Assembly (NCBI GenBank): GCA_019914995.1
Contig: CM034137.1
Location: forward strand, 558,001 to 622,000
Direction: 5' to 3'
Length of the DNA stretch: 64,000 nucleotides
Source: Acanthochlamys bracteata
Taxonomy: Eukaryota > Streptophyta > Magnoliopsida > Pandanales > Velloziaceae
Shown here: positions 11,699 through 21,237 of the stretch, in pieces
Layout: each line of letters starts with the position of its first letter
Numbering within the stretch: the first letter of the stretch is position 1
Made by a program: the position numbers and the translations under genes
Notes under the pieces: model-generated
The model's input: only the letters and a program-made list of their open reading frames with translations
Database searches by the model: none
Told to the model about the DNA's origin: nothing

Positions 11699-11875
11699 CA
11701 GCAATCATATCCTACTCAAATGAATAGTAAGTATTCTTTTCTTGTTGGTAACAAGAAGCATTGTCAATGTGCGTTTGGTTCTGGTGTTTATTTTCTTTCG
11801 TTTTGTGTTTGTGTGGTGGATTATTATGACGGAGGTAGGAGGGTTGTAGCAGTACAAGAAGCAAACTTCTATTAT

Positions 11876-11880
11876 AAAAA
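11876..11880 (-). terminator. RNA polymerase III terminator of tRNA-Trp
   Basis: Five A on the + strand (TTTTT on the transcribed minus strand), 28 nt past the 3' end of the tRNA gene. Confidence 0.6.
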
Positions 11881-11907
11881 GTATACTACGGATTCTGGTT
11901 CGGGTTT

Positions 11908-11979
11908 TGAACCCGACGTGAATCGAACACGCAACCTTCTGATCTGGAGTCAGACGCGCTACCATTGCGCCACGGATCC
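11908..11979 (-). tRNA. tRNA-Trp (anticodon CCA)
   Basis: A 72-nt cloverleaf on the minus strand. The acceptor strands GGATCCG and CGGGTTC pair with two G-T wobbles. The D arm contains GCGCAATGGTAGCGC, which is also a good A box. The anticodon loop is CTCCAGA with CCA at the centre, and the T arm has GTTCGATTC (B box). No intron and no encoded CCA tail. It lies 210 bp past the PPR stop codon on the opposite strand. Confidence 0.95.
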
Positions 11980-12928
11980 GCTGTTAAGCATCTCTTTCTT
12001 GTCAGTAAATTGACCGCATTACATTTCCCAAATTAGTTCTGACGAAAGTGACGTTTAAAAATGTTTATAAAATAAATTTTTGAACTTTAAATTAAATTAT
12101 AATAATAAATAATAAAAGTATTATTTATAAACTTTAAAAAATTATTTAAAACATTTATTAAAATATAAATAAATAAAACAATAGTTAAATCGTAGCTTTC
12201 CCAATCCAATTTAACACATTATTTATCACTTTATAGAAGATATTTGGGAGTAATTATTAAAAATATTTTAAAAACAAATCATATTTTTTATTTTAAAAAT
12301 AAAAAATAATTAATAATATAATTTTATAATGATAAAATTTTTTTATACTTTTAAAAACTTAAAAATTCTTATTCTAAAAATTTTATTAAAAAATATGAAA
12401 TTAAATTTAAAATGAAAAAAAAAAAAGGTTCTCCCAAATATATTGATAGTCTATAGACTAATATCAAATTTTATATTTCATTTATGAACACCTCCTTTTT
12501 TACTGAAAGCTTGTCTACCGATTCAAAAAAATTTAGTTTTTTAAAATTATAAAATAAATCATAATTTAAATAAATAAATAAAAATTATTTTTAAAAATAA
12601 ATTTATCTCAATTAAACACATTCTAAATTTTAAACTCAATCCTCACTTTACTTCCTTTCCTCCCCACCCTTCACCTGACAGATATTTCTCAACAAAGTCA
12701 ACATTGATAAGATGAAAATTTGTGTTTGTTTTGTTTAGTTCTTTTGTTAAATTTAAACTTTGCTTCTTCCTTCAGTTAAGCTTCTGGTCTCCCTCCAATA
12801 TTCATTCATTATTCGTGCTTCTCCCATGCAATCTTCTGTAGATCTCATTCCCGTTTTCTATTTTCTCTTCTCATTATTCGACTGTTAGATCGACATTTCT
12901 ATCTCTAAAAGCTTGCATCTTTCCGGCA
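11980..12928. other. Intergenic region and transporter 5' region
   Basis: Very AT-rich from about 12040 to 12620, with two blocks (about 12030-12230 and 12240-12440) resembling diverged MITE-like copies. From about 12640 a CT-rich stretch, including tcttttcttctc-like runs, forms the probable promoter and 5' leader of the GFT1-like gene. Confidence 0.5.
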
Positions 12929-13977
12929 ATGGAGGCGCCAGGTTCTACGACGCAGCAGTACTACGCAACAAGCAGTCTCGTTGTTGGTTACGCTCTCTGT
13001 TCAAGCCTTCTCGCTGTGATCAATAAGTTCGCCATCACCAGATTCAACTACCTTGGTCTTCTCACAGCTCTGCAGTACTTCACCTCCGCCGCCGGAGTTT
13101 ACGTTCTCGGAAAACTTGGGTTACTCCACCATGACCCTTTCGTTTTCTCAACCGCGATCAAATTTTCACCCGCAGCCGTTGTTTTCTTTCTCGCGATCTT
13201 TACCAACACTAATCTTCTACGGCACGCTAATGTTGATACATTCATTGTCTTTCGTTCCTTGACGCCGTTGCTTGTTGCTGTGTCAGATACTTTTTTCAGG
13301 AAACAATCCTGCCCTTCAAAGTTGACATTTTTATCACTCGTTGTTATATTTGGTGGTGCGCTTGGGTATGTGATGACGGATTCGGCATTCTCATTGACGG
13401 CGTATTCATGGGCAGTTGCTTATTTGATCACGATCACTACGAAGATGGTTTATATAAAGCATATGGTAACCAATTTGGGATTGAACACTTGGGGGTTTGT
13501 GTTGTACAACAATTTGTTGTCTTTGATGTTGTCGCCGGTGTTCTGGCTCTTGACGGGGGAGTATGCTGATGTTATTACTGCCTTGAGAGAAAGATCAGGG
13601 GATTGGTTTGAGAAAGGTGCATTCTTTGCAGTTTTTGTGTCGTGCATCTTTGGATTGCTAATTAGTTTCTTCGGATTTGCAACAAGGAAGGCTATATCTG
13701 CTACAGCATTTACTGTGTGACTGGGGTTGTGAACAAGTTTCTTACTGTTGCAATCAACGTGACGATATGGGACAAGCATGCCAGCCCATTTGGATTGCTC
13801 TGTTTGCTGGTTACGCTTGCTGGTGGAGTCCTTTACCAACAGTCAGCCACTGGGAAGGGTCCTAATCCTGCACAAAGTGAATTATCAGCTTCTGAGCATG
13901 CGAGTGCTGCTGTCGGCAGGCATGATTCTGATGAGAAGGAAGGGTTGATTTCTGCTGACAGTGATTTGAACGTGTGA
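12929..13977 (+). pseudogene. GFT1: GFT1/GONST4-like Golgi GDP-fucose transporter, frameshifted
   Basis: Intronless nucleotide-sugar transporter of the NST-KT/DMT fold. The first frame (12929-13720) gives 263 aa with at least seven hydrophobic segments. It contains VVGYALCSSLLAVINKFAIT, FTNTNLLRHANVDTFIVFRS and FGFATRKAISATAFTV, close to Arabidopsis GFT1 (At5g19980) as I remember it. That protein imports GDP-L-fucose into the Golgi for wall polysaccharide and glycoprotein fucosylation. The frame stops at TGA 13718-13720, exactly where GFT1 continues TVTGVVNKF. The rest of the protein (TGVVNKFLTVAINVTIWDKH to the end) is intact in another frame until 13977. The break is an extra dinucleotide in ctGTGTGact at 13714-13719. 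If real, the last two helices and the C-tail are lost. A sequencing or assembly indel is equally possible, because the rest is well preserved. Confidence 0.85.
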
Positions 13978-14204
13978 CAGCTATGATATAGCTTTACTGG
14001 CAGGTAGATCTGTTATAAGCAAAGTTTTACAGATCATTTTGGTTAGAATAGTACTTCGGTATTGCTTGTATAAGCAAAGAATTACAGATATTTAGTTGTT
14101 TGATATTATCCGAGTAGTGTTTGTCAGTGATAAAGCCTTTATATTGTTCATCATTATTTGCTCAGTAGCATGAAACTGTATGCTTTTATGGTAATTTTCT
14201 AAGC

Positions 14205-14461
14205 TCTGAACATAATTGCATTCCAAACGCTACTTTTCAATTTTTTTTATTTTACGTTTTTCAATACATATTTTATAAGTATTTAGAAAATTTATTTAAA
14301 AATTTAGATAGTGTAGAAAAAATTTTACGTAATAAAATTTTTTATTATATATTTTATTACTTTTTTTGAAAATAAAAAAATAAAATTTATTTTTCAAAAA
14401 AAGAATAAAAGTACTTTCTATTTTAAAAAAATTTTATTTCATAAACAATTCTGAACGCACC
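14205..14461. mobile_element. MITE-like AT-rich element
   Basis: About 257 bp in the 3' flank of the GFT1-like gene. Its interior, with aatacatattttataagt, tagatagtgtagaaaaa and acgtaataaaatttttt, is nearly the same as the interiors at 18181-18440 and 51037-51275. The right end reads tgaacgcac; the left end is decayed. Confidence 0.55.
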
Positions 14462-15189
14462 TATATGTTAATGGCAAACCATATGAATGTTGTGGCAATC
14501 ACCTTTTGTTTGATAGTAGTTGCGAGAAAAAAGCACTTATTTCTTCACCAGTTACCATTAAATCCAAGTTGCAGCAACCATGACTGGGTATCATGCTTAA
14601 TATAGTCATGATGAATGACGTTTCTCTCGAATTCATATATAGACAGTGCACTCTCTTTCTGAGAAATTTGGATGTGAAGTGTACTCTGTTTACGGTATGA
14701 TATGCATAGAGTATTTATTTTGTCTCTTATCTTTTGTAGATATTTGATAAATGGACTCTGCATCCAGTTTTTTGTTCTTTGTTCTTTGTCAAAAACATAT
14801 CTATAGCATCTATACCCCTGTCATGAACATGCATATTACTCTCTAAGTGCCAGTTATCCTTGGTCAATAGGTCCCCTAATCAATGGCATCTTCCTGATTT
14901 ATACTTTGTTGGATGCTTGTCCTTCTCTTATTGTTTAGTGAATTTGTGTTCAACACCAGATTATACAGCAAGCTTTGTAGCTTTATGTTATTTGCTTTTC
15001 AGTATAAGTAGGTACAGTCTATGCAAGATGGACTGACTATGTTTAGTTTGAAATTCTTCATAGCTCTAATAGTCACACTTCTTGAAGTTAGCAGTCCAAT
15101 TGTAATTGCCAGCTTCTCCCTGTGCCTGAAAACTATATATGTTAAGCTATCATCTGGCTCTAGTTAAACTAGATTCTTACCAGCTAGCT
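14462..15189. other. Intergenic region
   Basis: No gene seen. Base composition is less AT-rich than the repeat blocks. The end near 15190 merges into the PPR relic. The minus-strand frame at 14545-14763 has no recognisable content. Confidence 0.4.
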
Positions 15190-15745
15190 CAGCAATGTAT
15201 ATTGTGGTACACTCTGCAAGCACTGAGGAGAGCTGTATTGGCATGCTGTTTACTGTCTGCAGTGCTTCTTCAAGCTGCCATGCTCGTGCCAGAAGATCGA
15301 CTATAATGATCGAAATTCAGTATGATACCATGTTCTGTAACCATATCAAAGAAATATCCATCCCTCGTTCAATCAAACCTGAAAGAGTGCTGGCAGGGAC
15401 GACGCCAGCATATGTTTCATCAGGTTTCAGTGAAGATTTGAGCATTTTCAAGTACAGCACCAGTGCCTCTTGTCCACACCCATTCACAGCTAGGCTAGTG
15501 ATCATGGTCGTCCAAGTGAACTTATCTTTTGTTTGCACCGTCTCAACACCTGCATGGCTCTTTCTACGCAACCACATTTCAGTACATGTTTGATCAAAGC
15601 ATTGTCCACAGTGATGTCTGTTGATCTTGCTCCGATCCATCCATGTCCTACACCTAGAGCTCCTACCTGTTCACCAAGCAGTAATAAGCAAGCCTGCCAT
15701 GGAAAGAGAACTACCCAACGGCGCATATTACTCCACGTCACCTAA
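15190..15745 (-). pseudogene. PPR gene relic
   Basis: Minus-strand PPR sequence without a start, broken by frameshifts and stops. The segment near 15741-15560 reads VGALGVGHGWIGARST and VDNALIKHVLKCGCVERAM (PPR motif plus link). After a shift, 15530-15380 reads KDKFTWTTMITSLAVNGCGQ, EALVLYLKMLKSSLKPDETY and AGVVPASTLSGLIERGMD, a typical L/S-type PPR. After further breaks, HGIILNFDHYSRS, EEALQTVNSMPIQLSSVLAE and CTTIYIAELAG match the usual PPR end (HYGCMVDLLGRAG...ALL). It is about a quarter of a normal gene. It is not a close copy of the intact PPR at 9668, so it probably came from another locus. Confidence 0.75.
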
Positions 15746-15771
15746 CCAGATTTCTTTCACGTAAAGACAGA

Positions 15772-15803
15772 ACTCGGGATCTCCTACTGCAGAGATCCCG
15801 AGT
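15772..15803. repeat. Perfect 12-bp inverted repeat (hairpin)
   Basis: Arms ACTCGGGATCTC (15772-15783) and GAGATCCCGAGT (15792-15803) are perfect reverse complements around an 8-nt loop (ctactgca). It sits between the PPR relic and the NTT promoter. No U-tract follows on either strand, so it does not look like a transcription terminator. Role unknown. Confidence 0.7.
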
Positions 15804-16192
15804 CCAACGTGAGACTTGTATAACTTTTTAGCTGCCGGATTTGCATCCAACGGTCGCAGAAAAGCGTGGCTCGAGTCCATTGTAAAGAACGGTCACGTCC
15901 CAGATTCATATGAAGGACCAAATATGCAAAAGTCAAGCCGCAAAAGAAAAGCGTGTGACACGTGGCGATATGTCAGCTTTTCTGTTATGAATCTGACGGA
16001 CAGAGACTACCGCCACTATTTTTGCTCCTATAGTGAACAAAATCATCATATTTTTTCGCATTAATTCTTTGATTAATAAAATAATTAGAGAAAAACTTCG
16101 ATATCTTGAACTGTTCTCTTCTCTATAGATAGAGAGATATCGGAGAAGAGTTTCAAAAGCGTATCAACAACACCTTTGGTTTCTCTGCAGCC

Positions 16193-17878
16193 ATGGAGGG
16201 AGTTGTTCTTCAACACAAAGGCATCTTATCGTTTCCCTCGAACCTGCAAACCCGTTTCTCAGTCAAACCGCGTTTACCGTGTTCTTCCAAATCTTTCTCC
16301 GGTGTTAAATCTCTAAACCCTGATAGAGTTCTCGGCTGTTCTGTCTCTAAAGATCTTCCATTTTCTCCTCTACAACGGAAACACTCATGGTCAGAAACGC
16401 GTTCCTCATCCCCCATACCGTTCTGCAATTCGAAAGATTCTAACTTTCCACCTTTGAATGGGAAAGGGGTATCGGGGGAGTCGCGATTCCTGTACGTCTG
16501 ACGTTCTAGGTATGTGAGAGATCTTTCACCCTTGTTGTCGCATATGGTATTAGCATCAACCTTGTTGAAGTTACATGGAAATCAAAGCTCAAGGCCCAGG
16601 TATATAATGAACTTAAGTTACTGATGTTTCTTCTATAGTTTTGGAGTTATGATTGTATTTGATCTTATGTTCTATTGTATTGGATCTTATGTTCTATTCG
16701 TTTGCAGTTCCCTAGCCCCAATGAATACTCGTCTTTCATGGGTGATTTCTCAACTGCTACTGGTATTGCAACTTTCACAATGATGCTGCTGGGACGAGTA
16801 ATTCTCAGAAAGTTTGGATGGGGAGTGGCTGCTATGATCACACCAACAGTTTTGCTTCTTACTGGCGTTGGGTTCTTCTCTTTGATCTTGTTTGGGGATC
16901 CTTTGGCTCCAGTACTTGCCAAATTTGGGGTGACGCCTCTACTTGCAGCTGTTTATGTTGGCGCCCTGCAGAACATCTTTAGCAAGAGTGCAAAATACAG
17001 TCTCTTTGATCCTTGCAAGGAAATGGCATATGTTCCTCTGGACGAAGACATGAAGGTTTGTATGTTCAGCTCTTCTTTATTGAGCTTGTGCTAAATTACA
17101 GTTAACCATGTTTTTGTTCTCTGCACTTGAAGTTACTTTGTTCTAAAAATGCAAATCGAACCATAGTTGCCTGCCATCAACATAAGTAAGTAAAAAATAG
17201 TAATCTAAACCTTTTGTAATGTAGAGGCCGTGAAATGGGTGCTTTTCAGTCACATTCCCTGTGTGATGCATGCCTGTCAATTATACGAAATACGAACTTG
17301 GTTCATCTTTTTCTTTTTTATTTTCTTAAGCATAGAGGACTTGTGCAAGAAATATGCATCAGTTTGCAAGAAATTCTTGTTGATAAATCCATGATGCTTA
17401 TACTACATTGAAGTATTAAACGTTAGTAGCAGATACAGTTTTGCAAGATCAAGTTTTCACTTCATGATGTTGCATCTCTTCTAATTTGTTGATATAAGGG
17501 CATGTCAGATATGTGCCCATGCCCTCCAATTACATTATATTAGCCACGTCCAAATGCATTGTATTGTCCACAAGCATTTCACGCTCTACAATGGAGACTA
17601 TTGAAGATCAGACAAAGCTGACTTCCAATGTCATGCCATGTTTTATACAGGTCAAGGGGAAGGCAGCAATTGATGTTGTGTGCAACCCATTGGGGAAGTC
17701 AGGAGGCGCCTTGATCCAAAAGTTCATGATCTTGACGTTTGGTTCTCTTGCTAATTCCACTCCCTACCTTGGAGGAATCTTGTTGATGATCGTCCTTGCA
17801 TGGTTAGGAGCAGCGAGGTCTTTAGATTCCCAGTTCTCACCTTTGGCCAAGCAAGAACTAGAGAAGGAGAAAAACTAA
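16193..17878 (+). pseudogene. NTT: Plastid ATP/ADP translocase (NTT) with internal deletion
   Basis: The ATG at 16193 starts a Ser-rich N-terminus (MEGVVLQHKGILSFPSNLQT) like plastid NTT transit peptides, but the frame stops at 16499-16501. Directly after, 16511-16599 encodes YVRDL and, after a 1-bp loss, TLVVAYGISINLVEVTWKSK, ending at a donor. Exon 2 (16708-17055, FPSPNEY to PLDEDMK) and exon 3 (17651-17878, VKGKAAIDVV to LEKEKN) are intact and strongly conserved. They include VGALQNIFSKSAKYSLFDPC and CNPLGKSGGALIQ. Compared with the ~620-aa family, roughly 280 residues carrying most of the first helices are missing. The C-terminal tail is also short. NTTs exchange cytosolic ATP for plastid ADP across the inner envelope; this copy cannot make a full carrier. 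The clean junction points to a deletion, in the genome or in the assembly. Confidence 0.85.
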
Positions 17879-18180
17879 TGCAACAAGCAATCATAATAAG
17901 TAAAATAACAGTAGAGTTTTCAGTTCTATAAATAATTAAAATACAAAAAAATTTTCGAAACTCTTAAATCTTGCAGAATGAAGTGGAGTTCCACGCCCTT
18001 ACTGAGCAGGTAAATGATTGCAGGTCTGGATACAGGGTGGCTCTTTTTTGTATTGTTCTCCATACCCAAACCGAAAGAATGGCTTTCAGTAGTGGTGAAG
18101 AAGAAGAGGACCATGTATATATGTGTAGGTGTCTCTTCTTGCCAACACAGACACTGCGGCAGGTTCACCAACAAAACAAA

Positions 18181-18440
18181 GGGGGTGTTTGGCTTTGCTT
18201 TCCCCCAACCCAATTTTTCAATTCTCCATTTCACATTTTTCAATACATATTTTATAAATATATAAAAAATTTATTTAAAAATTTAGAAAGTGTAGAAAAA
18301 TTCTACGGAGTGAGATCTTTTTATTGCATATTTTTATTATTTTTTTAGAAGTAAAAAAAATAAAGCTCATTTTTTAAAAAGGACAAAAATACCCTTTATT
18401 TCACAAAAGTTCTATTTCATAAGCAATTCCAAACGCCCCC
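18181..18440. mobile_element. MITE-like element with 5-G termini
   Basis: Best-preserved copy of the dispersed family, 260 bp. It starts GGGGGTGTTTGGCTTTGC; the reverse complement of the end reads GGGGGCGTTTGGAATTGC, matching at 15 of 18 positions. It is flanked by AAA on both sides (18178-18180 and 18441-18443), a possible 3-bp target duplication. The interior is AT-rich with no coding capacity. Short G-rich ends, GTTTG and 3-bp duplications fit Tourist/PIF-Harbinger MITEs, which is an inference. Confidence 0.7.
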
Positions 18441-18934
18441 AAATACTAACACATACGCTCATTTTATCAGCCTTCTTTGTCTTTTTTTCACTACTCTTTT
18501 GCTCGAGTAAAAGCCAGAAATATAATTTAATATGTTAAAATCGGATTAGTAGTGTATGAATCTGAGATGGTGCCAAAATAAAATAATTTAGAGATAGTTC
18601 ATGTGGAAATCTGATTTAATAAGCTTAATAATTTATGTCTCATAAAATATTGATCAATTTTTTTAATGTGGAAATCTGATTCTACGCTTCTTAACATCAA
18701 TCCATTAATGCAGTTAAATTTATAGATGAAGAACTGAAATAAATTAGTAAAATCTATGATGGGTTATAAACAAAATGACAAAGATGAGAAGAGGAACAAG
18801 TAGGTCTCCAAAGCCCATAAAACACTGCACCACTAACGAAATACTTCTACATTGTCACCAACTCTCCATTCTTTTATTTTTGCTTTTCATCTTCTTCACT
18901 CAGCTCTCTATTATCAGAAAGAGAAACAATATCA

Positions 18935-20967
18935 ATGCGTTCATCAAGCCCCAACTCAGCTTCATCCAAGAAACTCCTCTCATCATCATCTCCACGCTCT
19001 GCAGCAATCCCTGTATTGCCGCCACCGGAAAACACTATCCCTCCTGAAGCATGGCTTCTTGATGACTCAAGCATTAACGACATGGACCATTTCGTCAAAG
19101 CTCTCGCCGGTATCCGTTCTAAAGGCGCTCGTCCTGATCTTCTTGGTTCTATCATTTCTCATTACGCTCCTAAATGGCTTCCTGAACTTTCCAACAGTAT
19201 CATTTCTCCAACTACTACCAATCAACTCTCTGCTCCCCCTCCGCCTCCGTCTCCGTCTCCTGTCGCCGCTTGGGCAAAGAAGAAATTCATTGTTGAAACT
19301 CTGGCAAGTTCGTTCATTCTTTATTGTCATCTCGAGTGTTTTAATTACTAAAACAGGTTGGTACTTGAACTAACAGGTACGAGTGTTGCCGCCGGAGAGG
19401 GAAGCAGTGCCGTGTGGATTCATTCTCCGGCTGCTTCGAGTATCGTGCATGGTAGGAGCAGAGCAGTCATGCATGGAAGATTTAGAATCACGAGCATCGC
19501 GAAGTTTAGACCAAGCAACACTGAAAGAAGTAATGATCCCGGCGTTCAGTCACACAAGTGGAACGTTGTTAGACGTCGATCTCATGCTGCGGTTAGTAAT
19601 GAAGTTCGTGGGACTCGACGAAGCTTCGCGTAGCAGTGCTGCGACGGTGAAGGTTGCGAAGCTCGTCGATTGTTACCTTGCTGAAGCTGCTATTGATTCA
19701 GGGCTTGTTGTTGAACAGTTTCAAGAGTTGGCCAAAGCTTTACCTGCTCATGCTCGTGCCACTGATGATGGTCTCTACCGTGCCATTGATACCTTCATCA
19801 AGGTAATTCAATGCTTAGAATTCAAGATTACTCTTCTTTGCAATAGTCTAAGGCAATAATCTTAACTTTAGAACTCGATTCGAATTTCATTTGAGTTAGT
19901 GTTACTCTTGAAAAGTTGAAATCCAATTAACTCGGTTAGAATAATAGAATTATGTATATTAATTGGCATTGATTACTCCTTAGCTGTATTGATCACAAGA
20001 ATTTGTCTCTCATGTTATAAGATGAAATAAGGACAAATCTAATAGTTGTAAATATGAGCCTGTGCAATTATTGACATGGTTGTTGTTATTAACGGTTTAA
20101 GGACAAATCTGATTTCAGTACGTAGCTGCAACGTTTCAGGTACAACAAAATAGAAACTAGAAGTTGCACCACAATCTCAGTCCTAGTTATTTATACATAG
20201 TTTTACAAACTATGAAGGATAGCATATGGTAAAAAAGACAAACTTTCCCATATTTGTGCAGAAAAGTTTAATACAAGCAACACACCCGTGAGCATGAAAT
20301 GATTTCAATCAGGGAACGTTTGTAATCTGTACAAAGATCATAGATTTGTTCTACAGTACATACTCTTTTGATGGAACGTGCTTCAAAGTTTCCGTATTTT
20401 ACAAAAATTTCAAGTTTGAAAATGTAATGATCGTTGCAGGCACATCCAAGTACAAGTAAGGAAGAAAGAAAGGGACTGTGTAGGTTGATTGATACCCGAA
20501 AGCTTTCGCCGGAGGTTTCCCTCCATGCAGCGCAGAATGAGCGGCTTCCTGTCCGCTCTGTTATCCAAGTTCTCTTCTCAGAGCATGCGAAGCTCAACCG
20601 AAGCAACATTGACTGGAGCGGATCGTTCAATGGCCTTGCGCGTAGCCCCAACCTGGCACTTGACCTTCCTACCCGTGTTCCTTCTAAGAGAGAAGTTTTA
20701 GTCCATCAGCAGGAGATGAGGAGGCTGCGGGAAGATGTGGCAAGGCTGCAGATTCAGTGCCAGACGTTGCAGGCGCAACTTGATCGACTTGCGGAGAAGA
20801 AGAAGAAAGGGTTCTTCAGGTGGAGCTCCTTTTTGTTCCGTGGCACTGATTTGGTTGATGAGTATGACGAGTCCGCAACGGAGCACCATAGGACTCCAAT
20901 GGCTGTAAAAAGAGTCAGGAATGAAGGCAAGGGAAGCACGCCAAAGTCACGCAACTCCTTATCTTGA
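18935..20967 (+). CDS. NPH3-domain protein lacking the BTB domain
   Basis: Three exons: 18935-19303, 19377-19802 and 20440-20967, total 440 aa. The NPH3 domain runs from about residue 36 to 340: WLLDDSSINDMDHFVKALAG, RPDLLGSIISHYAPKWLPEL, KEVMIPAFSHTSGTLLDVDL, DDGLYRAIDTFIKAHP and KLSPEVSLHAAQNERLPVRS. A heptad-like coiled coil follows (HQQEMRRLREDVARLQIQ), then a basic tail. Most NPH3/RPT2 proteins have an N-terminal BTB domain that docks to CUL3. None is visible here or in the 1 kb upstream, which is occupied by a MITE. Arabidopsis has BTB-less members of similar size (At1g52770 and At3g15570, from memory), so this may be normal. Intron 1 (19304-19376) starts with GC instead of GT. Likely a plasma-membrane adaptor in phototropin or auxin-related signalling, by family. 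Confidence 0.85.
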
Positions 20968-21114
20968 AGGACAAACGTGTGTTTCAGTTCGGTTTCTTGC
21001 TGAATTGTTAGCTATATATTTTATCAAAATAAGTATGAACTACGAGAGGAAATGTTTTCTGTATCTCTATCCTCAACCTTGCTGTAATTATCTAAAAGAG
21101 CAACTGATTGCACA

Positions 21115-21237
21115 TCATGAACTCAATCCCTTTACCTTCCATGTACTGATGAACTCTTCTAACCATTTCCAAATCTTTAGCCGCAGCGCAACCGTGAGAA
21201 CGTTCACCAACGTGATCTCATGCAATGGATGTGCTCT
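21115..21237 (-). pseudogene. Short PPR relic
   Basis: On the minus strand, EITLVNVLT is followed after a 1-base shift by CAAAKDLEMVRRVHQYMEGK and GIEF. This is the usual PPR pattern (ITLVNVLSACA...L..GRRVH.YI...GIE). Only about 120 bp remain, with a frameshift and no flanking repeats. Short length keeps confidence moderate. Confidence 0.45.

Noticed and set aside
13053-13262. Second + frame within the GFT1-like gene
   Set aside because: Shadow frame; the membrane-protein frame at 12929 explains the conservation.
15816-16064. 82-codon + strand frame upstream of NTT
   Set aside because: No family resemblance and biased toward chance; it lies in the NTT promoter and leader.
17900-18934. Search for a BTB exon upstream of the NPH3 gene
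   Set aside because: No BTB-like peptide found; most of the stretch is the MITE and AT-rich DNA.
18852-19373. Alternative 173-codon frame over the NPH3 first exon
   Set aside because: It overlaps the conserved NPH3 frame and is a shadow of low-complexity Ser/Leu codons.
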